DNA of 64,000 bases from Tepidiforma flava (GCF_027594505.1 NZ_CP115149.1:1086812-1150811), one strand, 5' to 3'; positions 6,832 through 15,344 are shown, counted from the first letter of the stretch. Made by a program: numbers and translations. Notes: a model not told the origin generated them from the letters alone.

Positions 6832-8058
6832 ATGGGACGGCAGCGTCAGCATCGAGCAGTGCCGCGCGCACTCCTCTTCCCCCTCCTCCTGCCCGCCGCA
6901 GCGGCGGCGGCCGTGCTGGCCTTTACCGACCTCCGGTTCGAGGGGACGGCGGCGTTCGCTGACCCGGGATGGGACCGCCACTACTACCTCGAGGCAGCCC
7001 GCAGCGGGCCATGGGATTTCCACATCGCGCCGTATTGCTGGCGGGTGCTCGTCCCGCTGCTGGCCTGGGCCGCGCCGCTGCCCCTCCAGTGGACGTTCTT
7101 CGCTGCCGCGTTCGCCGGGGCGCTCGCCGCCGGGGCGGCGACCTGGCGGCTGCTCCGCTGCGAGGGCCACCCGCCCGGGCTGGCGGCGGCCGGCGTGCTG
7201 CTGCTCTTCGCGGCCGGCTGGGGGCTTCGCTACCAGCTGGCCGACTTCTGGCTGCCGGATGCGGCCGCAACAGCGGCCATCACGCTCTGCCTGCTGTTCG
7301 CCGCCCGGGGCCAGCCGCGGGCGTTCGCGGCAGCGCTCTTCGCCGGGGCGCTCGCGAAGGAGAGCGCGCTCATCGCGGCGCCGCTCGCCCTGGCGTTCGC
7401 GGACCGCCTCCCGGGCAGCCGCCGACGGCAGCTCGCGACGGGGGCGCTGGCGCTGCTGCCGGGCGCCGCGGCAGCCGTCCTGGTGCGGCTCGCCATCCCG
7501 GCGTGGAACGACGATGCGGGCTACATCGCCTCGCTGCCGCCGGTCATCAGCCGCTTCCCGGACATCGTGGCCCATTACGACTACCGCGCGCTGCTGCGGG
7601 ACGTGGGCTGGCAGCAGCGGGTGCTGGGGTTCGACGGCAGGCTGGCGCGGGCGCTGACGTTCGGGACGTTCGGGCCGCTGACGGCGGCGCTGGCGTTCGC
7701 GGGCGCGGCGGCGAAGCCTCGGCTGGCGGCCCGGCTGGCGCCGGTGGTGCTGCTCGCATGGGCGCAGCTGCTGGTCGCGCGGGATACGGAGCGGCTCGTG
7801 GCGATGGCCGCGCCGGCGGTCTGCTGGCTCGCGGTCGAAGGGGCGGCCGCGGCCTGCCGGCGGGGGTTCGCGCGGCCGGCCGATGCCGCGCTCGGCGCGG
7901 CCGGGGCGTTCGCGCTCACGCTGGCGAACGGCCGCGAGGCGTTCGGCCTCGACCTCGCGGCGCAGGGACTGCTGACAGCGGCGGTCGTCGTTGCGCTGGC
8001 CGTCCGCCGCAGGTTCGAACGGGCGCGCGCGGGCGCCGGACTCAGTCCTCGAGGATGA
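6832..8058 (+). CDS. polytopic membrane protein, glycosyltransferase-like (DUF2029/GT-C type)
   Basis: A protein of about 408 residues with eight or more hydrophobic segments. An early periplasmic loop, GWDRHYYLEAARSGPWDFHIAPYCWRVLVPLLAW, contains the acidic and Arg residues placed as in GT-C glycosyltransferases that use polyprenyl-linked sugars, but no clear family signature is visible. The ATG at 6832 is used; a GTG at 6859, directly before the first helix, is an equally good start. The 3' end overlaps the convergent dodecin gene by 17 bases. Enzymatic function is inference only. Confidence 0.6.
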   Translation: MGRQRQHRAVPRALLFPLLLPAAAAAAVLAFTDLRFEGTAAFADPGWDRHYYLEAARSGPWDFHIAPYCWRVLVPLLAWAAPLPLQWTFFAAAFAGALAAGAATWRLLRCEGHPPGLAAAGVLLLFAAGWGLRYQLADFWLPDAAATAAITLCLLFAARGQPRAFAAALFAGALAKESALIAAPLALAFADRLPGSRRRQLATGALALLPGAAAAVLVRLAIPAWNDDAGYIASLPPVISRFPDIVAHYDYRALLRDVGWQQRVLGFDGRLARALTFGTFGPLTAALAFAGAAAKPRLAARLAPVVLLAWAQLLVARDTERLVAMAAPAVCWLAVEGAAAACRRGFARPADAALGAAGAFALTLANGREAFGLDLAAQGLLTAAVVVALAVRRRFERARAGAGLSPRG

Positions 8059-8245
8059 AGGTCACCTTCATGTTGACCCGGTACTCCTTGATGGCGCCGT
8101 CTTCGACGCTGACCGTTTGCTCCTGGACCCAGGCGCCCTTCACGTTGCGGAGGGTCTTGTTCGCGCGGTCGATGCCCTTCTTGATGGCGTCTTCGAAGGA
8201 GACGGGCGAGGCGGCGGTGATCTCGGTGACGCGTGCGACGGACAT
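8042..8245 (-). CDS. dodecin family flavin-binding protein
   Basis: A 67-residue protein, the usual size for dodecins, which assemble into hollow dodecamers that bind flavin or coenzyme A and buffer free flavin. The sequence shows the family pattern: VARVTEITAASPVSFEDAI, then RANKTLRNVKGAWVQEQTVSVEDG with the flavin-stacking Trp at residue 39, and the terminal strand YRVNMKVTFILED. GGAGG stands 8 bases before the ATG. It overlaps the 3' end of the convergent membrane gene. Its upstream neighbour is a riboswitch-controlled gene in the other direction. Confidence 0.9.
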   Translation of the reverse strand: MSVARVTEITAASPVSFEDAIKKGIDRANKTLRNVKGAWVQEQTVSVEDGAIKEYRVNMKVTFILED

Positions 8246-8398
8246 GGCGGGCCTCCACCGTGGTATCGCGCTCATTATGCTCCCGCATGGCAAGCGGCCC
8301 GGGGCCGAACGGCGCGGGCTGGCGGGTGCGAACGGCCGTTTCCGGCGGCGGGGCGCTGGACCGTTGCGCCGGCGCGGTGGAGACTTGGCCCTGAACCG

Positions 8399-8547
8399 AA
8401 GGGGAGTAGCCCTGCGCGCGTCATCGACATGCTCCCGCTGCGGCGGGCGGTGGCGCGGTCCGGTCGACCGGGCGGGCGAGACTTTCGGCCAGCACACCAT
8501 GGTGTGCCGGCCGAGGGTGCTCCCCGCGAGAGCCGGCACACGAGGAG
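8399..8547 (+). promoter_or_regulatory. yybP-ykoY-type (Mn2+) riboswitch with alternative-pairing expression platform
   Basis: The leader has the hallmark GGGGAGTAGC (8401-8410), CGTCATCGACATGCTC (8419-8434), CCGG and GCGAGACTTTCGGCC (8476-8490) segments, and P1 closes as GGGGAG (8401-8406) with CTCCCC (8520-8525). A long helix is formed by TCGGCC...GGCCGA around the palindrome GCACACCATGGTGTGC. The segment GTGTGCCGGC (8502-8511) is also exactly complementary to GCCGGCACAC (8532-8541), which abuts the SD GAGGAG (8542-8547). The two foldings exclude each other, implying translational control. The downstream gene is of a family regulated by this riboswitch class. Confidence 0.85.
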
Positions 8548-8553
8548 TTCGTG

Positions 8554-9123
8554 ATGTCGGCGTTTTTCGTTTCGACGGCCCTGATTTTCTTCGCCGAGCT
8601 GGGCGACAAGTCGCAGCTGGTGGCGCTCTGGTTCGCGACGCGGTACCGGTGGTGGATCGTGCTGGCGGGGGTGAGCCTCGCGACGCTGGTGGTGCACCTC
8701 GGGTCGGTTGCGCTGGGGCTGGCGTTCGATGAGCTGCTGCCGGAGCGGTGGCTGCTCACCATCGTGGGGGTTTCGTTCTTCGCCTTCGCCGCGTGGAGCC
8801 TGCGGGGCGACACGCTGGAGGAGGAGCCGGGCGAGCCGCGGCTGGGGAAGCGGTTCGGCGCCTTCGGGGTCGTGACGGCGGCGTTCTTCCTCTCGGAGCT
8901 GGGCGACAAGACGATGCTGGCGACGGTCTCGCTGGCGGGGCGGGAGGCGAGCGCGGTGGGCGTGTGGCTGGGCTCGACGCTGGGGATGGTGCTCGCCGAT
9001 GCGGTGGCGATCGGGGCAGGGGTGCTGGCGGGGAAGCGGCTGCCGCAGCGGGCGATCGCGGTGGTGGCTGCGCTGCTGTTCGCGGTGTTCGGCGCCTGGG
9101 CGCTCTGGTCGGCCTGGGTGTGA
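8554..9123 (+). CDS. TMEM165/GDT1 (UPF0016) family cation transporter
   Basis: A 189-residue membrane protein made of two homologous halves, each with the family signature: AELGDKSQL near residue 15 and SELGDKTML near 113. Members exchange Ca2+ or Mn2+ for protons, and bacterial ones protect against manganese excess. Six or seven helices are predicted, with a charged linker (GDTLEEEPGEPRLGKR) between the halves. The ATG at 8554 is preferred over a GTG at 8551 because the SD GAGGAG is 6 bases away. The Mn-type riboswitch in the leader supports a Mn2+ export role; direction of transport is inference. Confidence 0.88.
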   Translation: MSAFFVSTALIFFAELGDKSQLVALWFATRYRWWIVLAGVSLATLVVHLGSVALGLAFDELLPERWLLTIVGVSFFAFAAWSLRGDTLEEEPGEPRLGKRFGAFGVVTAAFFLSELGDKTMLATVSLAGREASAVGVWLGSTLGMVLADAVAIGAGVLAGKRLPQRAIAVVAALLFAVFGAWALWSAWV

Positions 9124-9128
9124 GAGGG

Positions 9129-9866
9129 TCACCCCCGGCGGCGGATGGCGAGGGCGGAGAGGCCGATCGAGCCGAGGGCGAAGAGCGCCATGATGGCCAG
9201 CGACGTGCCGAGGTGCGTCCCGGGCAGGTTCGTCGACGTCGCGCGGATGGCGTCGGCGGCGTAGGTGGGCGGCGCGAACCGCGCCGTCTCGCGCAGCAGC
9301 GCGGGCAGCTGCTCGCGCGGCATCAGCACCGGCGCGAAGAACAGCACATAGAAAATGATGAGCTGGGTGAGCGCGTTCGTGAGCTGGAGATGCGGGGAAT
9401 ACACGGCCATGGCGATGCCGACGCCGGCAAGCGACCCGACGCCGAGGAGGATCGCCGCGGGCAGCAGCGGGTGCAGTTCGAGGGCGAGGTCGTACCGCCA
9501 CGCACCCACGGCGAGGCAGAACAAGATGCCCGGCAGCGCCATCACCCCGACGGCGGTGACCAGCGCGAGCAGGTAGGCCTCGCGGCTGATCGGCATGCTC
9601 AGGTAGTACTCGAGCCGGCCTTCGTGCTTCGACTGGGCGAGGAGCTGCGGGAGCATGACGAGCCCCATGGTGACGACGCCCTGGGTGGCGGTGCCGGTGA
9701 CGATGTAGAGGGCGGTCGATTCGGTGATGCCGGGGATGAGGTAGCCGAAGCCGAAGACGAAGCCGACCATGAAGCCGATCTGCACGGCGGCGATGATGGG
9801 AACTTCGCCGCGCATGCTGCGCAGCTCCATGGAGACGAGGTCGCGGTACTGGCGGAGGAAGGTCAC
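9129..9866 (-). CDS. ABC-2 type exporter permease
   Basis: A 245-residue permease with six hydrophobic segments, starting with the amphipathic FLRQYRDLVSMELRSMRG typical of ABC-2 membrane subunits. Its start overlaps the stop of the ATPase gene by 4 bases, so both are made together. Such pairs export drugs, lipids or polysaccharide; none of these can be chosen from sequence. It is the last gene of a three-gene operon that starts at 11139. Confidence 0.8.
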   Translation of the reverse strand: MTFLRQYRDLVSMELRSMRGEVPIIAAVQIGFMVGFVFGFGYLIPGITESTALYIVTGTATQGVVTMGLVMLPQLLAQSKHEGRLEYYLSMPISREAYLLALVTAVGVMALPGILFCLAVGAWRYDLALELHPLLPAAILLGVGSLAGVGIAMAVYSPHLQLTNALTQLIIFYVLFFAPVLMPREQLPALLRETARFAPPTYAADAIRATSTNLPGTHLGTSLAIMALFALGSIGLSALAIRRRG

Positions 9867-10816
9867 GCGGGGGCTCCTTCGGGGGCGAGGCCCGGGCCGG
9901 GGCGGGCCGGGGCGGCCGGGGCCATGGCGGCGGCGTAGATGTCATCGAGCGTGGGCGGGCCGATGCGGAAATCGACGACGGCGCCGAGTTCGCGCAGGCG
10001 GCTGACCCACGCGGCGACCCGGGGCAGGTCGGCGGCGTCGAAGAGGTAGGCGCCGGCGCCGTCCGGGACGAGCGCGGGGTGGGGGGTGAGCGCGCCGGCG
10101 GACGCCAGCTCGAGCCGGAGGCGCTCGGTGACGATGCTGCGGAGGGCGGCGGGCGTCCCTTCGCGGACGATGCGGCCGGCGTTCATGATGGCGAGCCTGT
10201 CGATGACGCGCTCGGCCTCGGCGAGGTTGTGCGTGACGAGGAGGATGGTGGCGCCCCCGCGGCCGAGTTCGCTGATGAGGTCCCAGAGGAGGACGCGCCG
10301 GAGGGGGTCGACGTCGTTCGTGGGTTCATCGAGCACGAGCAGGCGCGCGGGGGCGGCGATGGCGGCGGCGAACCCGGCCAGCCGGCGCACGCCGCCGGAG
10401 GCGCTGCGCATGGCGGTGCCGCGGAAGGGGCCGAGCTCGAGCCGCTCGATGAGCCGGGCGGCCGCAGCCCGGGCTTCGCGCGGCGGGATGCCGCGGAGCC
10501 GGGCGGCGAACTCGATCGTCTCGGCGACGGTGAGCGACTGGAGGTCGAACGCGCCCTGGGGGAGGAAGCCGATGTTCCGGCGGGCGAAGCCCGGGTCGGC
10601 GACGATGTCGACGCCGTCGAGGGTGATGCTGCCGGAGGTCGGCCGGGCGAGGCCAAGCACCTGGCGGACGAGCGTCGTTTTGCCGGCGCCGTTCGGGCCG
10701 AGGAGGCCGAAGATGTCGCCGGGCCGGAGCTCGAGGTCGATGCCGGCGTTGGCGAGGGTGCCGCTGCGGTAGCGCTTGGTGACGCCGCGGAGGACGAGGA
10801 CGGGCGGGGCGCTCAT
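9863..10816 (-). CDS. ABC exporter ATP-binding subunit
   Basis: A 317-residue nucleotide-binding protein of the CcmA/drug exporter type. Walker A is GPNGAGKTT (about 39-47), Q-loop FLPQG, signature SASGGVRR (a variant of LSGGQ), Walker B LLVLDEPTND, and H-loop VTHN. A C-terminal extension of about 90 residues follows the ATPase core, as in exporters whose ATPase carries a regulatory tail. Start overlaps the preceding 108-residue ORF by 4 bases, and its stop overlaps the permease start by 4 bases. The degenerate signature loop suggests tuning rather than loss. Confidence 0.85.
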   Translation of the reverse strand: MSAPPVLVLRGVTKRYRSGTLANAGIDLELRPGDIFGLLGPNGAGKTTLVRQVLGLARPTSGSITLDGVDIVADPGFARRNIGFLPQGAFDLQSLTVAETIEFAARLRGIPPREARAAAARLIERLELGPFRGTAMRSASGGVRRLAGFAAAIAAPARLLVLDEPTNDVDPLRRVLLWDLISELGRGGATILLVTHNLAEAERVIDRLAIMNAGRIVREGTPAALRSIVTERLRLELASAGALTPHPALVPDGAGAYLFDAADLPRVAAWVSRLRELGAVVDFRIGPPTLDDIYAAAMAPAAPARPGPGLAPEGAPA

Positions 10817-11139
10817 CCGGCGGCCCCGGCAGGCGCCCCGGCGCGGGCGAGGAGGGATTCGAGCGCCGCGAGGGCGGCTTCGATATCGGCGGGGTCGGCG
10901 CCCTCCCGGGCGGCCCGGGCGAGGCCGGCGATCGCGGCCGCGGCGGCCGCGGCCGTGCCGCGAAGCGGGAGGTCGCGGCTGACCTCGCGGAAGGCCATGG
11001 CGACGAGGAGGGCGGCGGCGGCCCGGTCCACGAGGTCATCGAACGGGGGGAGCGGCGCGGCGCGGTCGCGGACGGCAGCGACCAGGCAGCGGGCGTGGGC
11101 GAGCAGCTGGCGGAGGTGGGGGTGCGGGTATTCGGTCAT
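10813..11139 (-). CDS. small helical protein, first gene of ABC exporter operon
   Basis: A 108-residue, Ala-rich, apparently all-helical protein; I do not recognise the family. It begins MTEYPHPHLRQLLAHARCLVAAV and has no obvious DNA-binding motif or membrane helix. AGGAG is 7 bases before the ATG, and the gene overlaps the ATPase gene by 4 bases. As the first gene behind a palindrome-controlled promoter, it could be an accessory or a regulator, but no sequence feature proves that. Confidence 0.6.
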   Translation of the reverse strand: MTEYPHPHLRQLLAHARCLVAAVRDRAAPLPPFDDLVDRAAAALLVAMAFREVSRDLPLRGTAAAAAAAIAGLARAAREGADPADIEAALAALESLLARAGAPAGAAG

Positions 11140-11158
11140 GTCTCAACTCCTGATGGCG

Positions 11159-11197
11159 TATCTTAAGCAGTACCTTCGCAAAGTCAATGTACTGCTT
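11159..11197 (-). promoter_or_regulatory. sigma-70-type promoter flanked by 9-bp inverted repeat
   Basis: On the minus strand TTGACT (11182-11187) is followed by 16 bases and TAAGAT (11160-11165). A perfect 9-base inverted repeat, AAGCAGTAC (11165-11173) and GTACTGCTT (11189-11197), lies on both sides of the -35 box. The stretch is clearly AT-richer than its surroundings. It drives the ABC exporter operon and is likely a repressor-controlled promoter. Confidence 0.65.
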
Positions 11198-11245
11198 GAA
11201 ATTTCTTAGCCGCGTGCCCGGTGCGAACGTTGCCGGCGGCCGGCG

Positions 11246-11251
11246 TAGGCT
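11246..11251 (+). promoter_or_regulatory. -10 box TAGGCT of leaderless chromate-transporter gene
   Basis: TAGGCT followed by 8 bases and the ATG at 11260. No SD is present between box and start. Confidence 0.5.
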
Positions 11252-11259
11252 GTGGGGCC

Positions 11260-12504
11260 ATGACTGCGACGAAGGCCCCTGGCCGCCCCGGCGAGGTGGC
11301 GCGCTACTTCTTCCGCCTCGGCTGCATCGCCTTCGGCGGGCCGGCCGCGCACGTCGCGCTGATGCGCCGCGAACTGGTCCGCGAGCGGGGCTGGGTGAGC
11401 GACCAGGAGTTCCTCGACATGCTGGGGGTGACGAACCTCATCCCCGGCCCGAATTCGACCGAGATGACGATGCACCTCGGCCACCGGCGGGCGGGGATGG
11501 CCGGCCTCTGGCTCGGCGGCCTGCTCTTCCTGCTCCCGGCAGTGGCGATCGTGACGGCGCTCGCCTGGGCCTACGTGCGGTACGGGACGACGCCCGCGGG
11601 CGAGGGCATCCTGCTGGGGGCGCAGCCCGTGGTGCTGGCGCTCATCCTCCACGCGGCGTGGAGCCTGACGGGGGCAGCCTTCCGCGGCCTCGAGTCCGTC
11701 ATCGTCATCGCGGCGGTGACGGGCCTGGCGCTCCTGGGCGTGAGCGAAGTCGCCCTCGTCCTCGGGGCGGGCATCTATTCCGCCGGGGTGACCGCGCTGG
11801 TGCAGGCGCTGACCCGCAGCGCGCGGCGGCGGCTGCCGGAGCTGCCCCGGGCGGGCGGCGACTGGTGGCGGCTGCCCCGCCAGCGGAAGGATGCGCCCGG
11901 CCGGCACCGGCGCCCCCGGGCCTGGCTGCCGCCGCTCGCGCCGGGCTCCGCGCTGGCGGCTGCCGGCGGCGCCGCCGGGGCGACGACGCTCGGCATCTTC
12001 CTCGGCTTCCTCAAGATCGGGGCGGTGCTGTACGGGAGCGGCTACGTGCTCGTCTCGTTCATGCGCGACGAGTTCGTGCAGCGGCGGGGCTGGCTCACGG
12101 AGGCGCAGCTGCTGGACGCCATCGCGGCCGGGCAGGTGACGCCGGGGCCGCTCTTCAGCTCGGCGGCGTTCGCAGGCTATGTGATGGACGGCTTCGCGGG
12201 GGCGCTGGCGGCGGCAGCCGGCATCTTCCTGCCGTCGTTCCTGTTCGTGATGCTGGCGGCGCCGTTGGTGCCGCGGCTCCGGCGGTGGCGGCTCTCGTCA
12301 GCCTTCCTCGACGGGGTGAACGCGGCGGCCTGGGCGCTCATCGTGGTCGTCGGCGTGCAGCTGGCGCGCGAGGTGCTCACCGGCTGGTTCGCCTGGAGCC
12401 TCTTCGTGGCGGCGCTCGCGGCGGCGGCCGCGACCCGCATCAACGCGGCGTGGCTGGTGCTGGGCGGCGTCGCGCTCGGCCTCGGCTGGACGGTGGCCGG
12501 CTGA
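11260..12504 (+). CDS. chrA: chromate transporter (CHR family, long-chain, two domains)
   Basis: A 414-residue member of the CHR superfamily with duplicated halves. The first half begins RLGCIAFGGPAAHVALMRRELV (about 17-38) and continues with the family motif IPGPNSTEMTMHLG. The second half begins FLKIGAVLYGSGYVLVSFMRDEFVQ and carries AGQVTPGPLFSSAAFAGY. About ten to twelve helices with a long basic linker (about 180-225) between halves. Characterised members expel chromate. The ATG at 11260 is chosen from the leaderless pattern; an upstream in-frame start at 11221 would add 13 residues unlike the family. Confidence 0.9.
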   Translation: MTATKAPGRPGEVARYFFRLGCIAFGGPAAHVALMRRELVRERGWVSDQEFLDMLGVTNLIPGPNSTEMTMHLGHRRAGMAGLWLGGLLFLLPAVAIVTALAWAYVRYGTTPAGEGILLGAQPVVLALILHAAWSLTGAAFRGLESVIVIAAVTGLALLGVSEVALVLGAGIYSAGVTALVQALTRSARRRLPELPRAGGDWWRLPRQRKDAPGRHRRPRAWLPPLAPGSALAAAGGAAGATTLGIFLGFLKIGAVLYGSGYVLVSFMRDEFVQRRGWLTEAQLLDAIAAGQVTPGPLFSSAAFAGYVMDGFAGALAAAAGIFLPSFLFVMLAAPLVPRLRRWRLSSAFLDGVNAAAWALIVVVGVQLAREVLTGWFAWSLFVAALAAAAATRINAAWLVLGGVALGLGWTVAG

Positions 12505-12519
12505 GGCGGGCGGGCCGGC

Positions 12520-13104
12520 TCAGCGCTCGTTGGCGCGCATCTTCCAGTAGTCGCTCAGCGCGATGCGGATGACTTCGAGCGCGCGCTCCCGGCCTTCGAA
12601 GGGGTCGACGACGACTTCCTTCTCTTCGAGCACTTTGTAGTCGATGAAGAAGCGCTGGATCTCGGCGACGAGGTGGGGCGGGACGTCTTCGAGCTTCCGG
12701 ATGTGGTTGAAGGCCGGGTCGTGGGAGTGGACCCCGAGGATCTTCTCGTCCGCTTTGCCGCCGTCGCGCATGTGCATGACGCCGACGGGCCGGACGTAGA
12801 CGAGGGTCATCGGGACGACGGGCTCCTGGCCGAGGACGAGGACGTCGAGCGGGTCGCCGTCGTCGCAGAAGCTGCGCGGAATGAAGCCGTAGTTGGCCGG
12901 GTAGCGGACGGAGCTGGAGAGGACGCGGTCCAGCTTGAGGATGCCGCTCTTCTTTTCGAGTTCGTACTTGTTCTTGCTGCCGGCGGGGATTTCGATGACG
13001 ACGGGAAGCTCGGACTCGATCTTGTCGGGGTCGACGGCGATGTCGTGCCAGGGGATGCATCGGGGGATGGCTCGCCTTGGGGTGAGATGCCCCGAGTGTC
13101 GCAC
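12520..13104 (-). CDS. ppa: inorganic pyrophosphatase, family I
   Basis: Soluble family I pyrophosphatase, splitting PPi to phosphate with Mg2+. Conserved features include EIPAGSKNKYE, the active-site signature DGDPLDVLVL, and KILGV with downstream lysines. The core begins at WHDIAVDPDK. No ATG lies in frame before the core; a GTG at 13104 gives 194 residues with about 20 extra ones, and no SD or -10 box is evident. A non-standard start nearer 13050 is possible. It converges with chrA, with 15 bases between the stops. Confidence 0.85.
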   Translation of the reverse strand: MRHSGHLTPRRAIPRCIPWHDIAVDPDKIESELPVVIEIPAGSKNKYELEKKSGILKLDRVLSSSVRYPANYGFIPRSFCDDGDPLDVLVLGQEPVVPMTLVYVRPVGVMHMRDGGKADEKILGVHSHDPAFNHIRKLEDVPPHLVAEIQRFFIDYKVLEEKEVVVDPFEGRERALEVIRIALSDYWKMRANER

Positions 13105-13177
13105 CCCGGGAATCTCGGCGCGAGTGACGTGACAGGCACCCGTTGGAGCTGCAGCGGCGGCGCGGCAGGGTGGCTGC

Positions 13178-13765
13178 ATGACGACGCTGGCAGATTTTCG
13201 CGAACGGATGCGCATCGACCTGCAGGACCCCGCCGGGGAGCGGTGGGCGGACGAGGCGCTGGACCGCCATCTCGGCCGGGCGCTGGCGGAGCTTTCGCGC
13301 GCGGCGCCCCGGGAGGCGCGGCTGACGATGGCGACGGCGCCCGGGAGCCGGGAGCTGAGCCTCGCCGGCATCCCCGGGCTGCTCGAGGTGGCGCGGGCGG
13401 AGTACCCGGCCGGGCTCGAGCCGCCAGCCTTCCGCAGCTTCGCCGTCTTCGGCAGCCTGCTGCGGTTCGAGGACGGGCCGCTGCCGGACGGGAGCGACTG
13501 CCGGCTCTGGTGCCGGCTCCTGCACGCGGCCGACGAGTCGGGATCGACGCTGCCGGCGGCGCTGGAGGACATCGCCGTGCTCGGGGCGACGGCGTTCGCG
13601 GCGGCCGAGGCGGCGAGCGGCACGCTCGAGCGGCTGACGCTGAACGCCGGCACGGCCGCGGCCTATGCGGCGATGGCCCGCGAGCGGGAGACGGCGTTCC
13701 GGCAGCTGCTGCGGGAGCTGGGCGGGCGGGGCCGCCTGCGCGCCCGGCGCGCGGGCACCGGCTAG
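13178..13765 (+). CDS. phage head-tail connector-like protein
   Basis: A 195-residue protein starting MTTLADFRERMRIDLQDPAGERWADEAL. The opening pattern of short helix, R-x-D-L-x-D, then W-x-D-E-x-L-D-R-H-x-x-R-A-L-x-E-x-S resembles the N-terminus of phage head-completion or adaptor proteins. The C-terminal half is Ala-rich helix. No other structural phage gene stands beside it. It overlaps the end of the convergent ABC-F gene by 4 bases. The family call rests on pattern memory only. Confidence 0.5.
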   Translation: MTTLADFRERMRIDLQDPAGERWADEALDRHLGRALAELSRAAPREARLTMATAPGSRELSLAGIPGLLEVARAEYPAGLEPPAFRSFAVFGSLLRFEDGPLPDGSDCRLWCRLLHAADESGSTLPAALEDIAVLGATAFAAAEAASGTLERLTLNAGTAAAYAAMARERETAFRQLLRELGGRGRLRARRAGTG

Positions 13766-15333
13766 CCCTTCCGCAGGTGGAGGAGCTCGCGCACGCCGAG
13801 GTCCTTCACTTCGTAGACGTGCGTGGCGACGCCTTCGACGATGCCGGGGTCGTGGCTGGCGCAGAGGATGGTGCCGTCGTAGGCCTGCAGCGCTTCGATG
13901 AGCTTCCGCCGGGTGGTGCGGTCGAGGTGGTTCGTCGGCTCATCCAGCAGGAGGACGTTGGTGGGCTGGAGGAGGAATTTCGCGAGGGCGACGCGGCTCC
14001 GTTCGCCGCCGGAGAGCACGCGGATCGGCTTGAAGACGTCGTCGCCCTTGAAAAGGAACTGGCCGAGGACGGTGCGGAGGCGGACGTCCGGCTCGTGCGG
14101 GGCGACGGAGCGGACCTCTTCGAGCACGGTGCGGTCCATGGCCAGGGCTTCGTCCTGGTGCTGGTCGTAGTAGCCGAAGCGGGCGCGCTCGGCCCATTCG
14201 ACAGTGCCCTCCGTCGGCGCGATAAGGCCGGCGGCGATCTTCAGCAGGGTGCTCTTGCCGCCGCCGTTGGGGCCGACGAGGACGACTTTCTGGCCGCGCT
14301 CGATGTGGAGGTTGACGTCGACGAGCACGAGGTGGTCGCCGTAGGCGTGGCCGACGTGGCGGAAGACGAGGACGTCGCGCTCCGTGCGGCCGTGAGCGCT
14401 GATGTCGAAGTGGACTTCGGCGTCTTTTTTCGGCCGTTCGATGCGCTCGACGCGGGCGAGCTGCTTCTCGCGGGACTGGACCTGGGCGGCTTTGGTGGCC
14501 TTGGCGCGGAAGCGTTCGATGAAGCGCTCCTGCCGGGCGAGTTCGCGCTCCTGCCGGGCGGCGGCCTGGTCGAGCGCCTGGAGCTTCGCGGCTTTCTGCT
14601 TCTGGAAGGCGGTGTAGTTGCCGGTGTAGCTCTCGATGGTCTTCTCGCGCAGGTCGAGGATGCGGGTGGCGAAGCGGTCGAGGAACTCGCCGTCGTGGGT
14701 GACGACGAGGATGGCGGCGTCCCACTCGGTGAGCTCTTCGGCGAGCCAGTCGCGGGCGCGGGCGTCCAGGTGGTTCGTCGGCTCATCGAGGAGGACGTTC
14801 TCGGGCCGGCGGACGAGGACCTTGGCGAGGGCGATGCGCATCTGCCAGCCGCCGGAGAACTCGCTGCAGCGCTTCTGCCAGTCGGCGGGTTCGAAGCCGA
14901 GGCCGTCGAGGACGCGGCCGATGCGGGCTTCGATGCGGTAGCCGTCGAGGGCTTCGAACCGTTCGAACAGGCGGGCCTGCTCGTCGACGAGGGCATCGAG
15001 GTCGCCCTCGCCGGCTTCGATGGCGGCGGCGACGCGGGCGAGTTCGCGCTCGATGGCGCTGGCATCGGGAAAGGCGCGCCAGAGCTCCTGGAGGAGGGTG
15101 TTGCCGTCATCGAGGTCCGCCTCCTGGCGGAGGTAGCCGAGGCTGCCGCCGGTGTAGCCGGCGCGGCCGGCATCGGGCTGCTCGAGCCCGGCGATGAGGC
15201 GGAGGATGGTGGATTTGCCGGCACCGTTGGGACCGACGAGGCCAACGCGCTCGCCTTCGCTGACAGTGAAGGTGACATCGCGGAGCACCTCTTTGGCGCC
15301 GTACGACTTCGCGACCTGTTCGCAGAAAAGCAT
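13762..15333 (-). CDS. ABC-F family ATPase (ribosome-associated type)
   Basis: A 523-residue protein with two nucleotide-binding domains and no membrane domain. Domain 1 has Walker A GPNGAGKST (about 35-43) and signature FSGGW; domain 2 has GPNGGGKST (about 350) and signature LSGGERSRV, with LLLDEPTNHLD in both. The charged helical linker (about 230-310, rich in QKQ, RQER and KATKAAQ) is the P-site tRNA interaction element of ABC-F factors. Such proteins rescue or regulate ribosomes, or give antibiotic resistance. Start ATG with no clear SD; repeat block b begins directly upstream. Confidence 0.88.
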   Translation of the reverse strand: MLFCEQVAKSYGAKEVLRDVTFTVSEGERVGLVGPNGAGKSTILRLIAGLEQPDAGRAGYTGGSLGYLRQEADLDDGNTLLQELWRAFPDASAIERELARVAAAIEAGEGDLDALVDEQARLFERFEALDGYRIEARIGRVLDGLGFEPADWQKRCSEFSGGWQMRIALAKVLVRRPENVLLDEPTNHLDARARDWLAEELTEWDAAILVVTHDGEFLDRFATRILDLREKTIESYTGNYTAFQKQKAAKLQALDQAAARQERELARQERFIERFRAKATKAAQVQSREKQLARVERIERPKKDAEVHFDISAHGRTERDVLVFRHVGHAYGDHLVLVDVNLHIERGQKVVLVGPNGGGKSTLLKIAAGLIAPTEGTVEWAERARFGYYDQHQDEALAMDRTVLEEVRSVAPHEPDVRLRTVLGQFLFKGDDVFKPIRVLSGGERSRVALAKFLLQPTNVLLLDEPTNHLDRTTRRKLIEALQAYDGTILCASHDPGIVEGVATHVYEVKDLGVRELLHLRKG

Positions 15334-15344
15334 GGGGACAGGGT

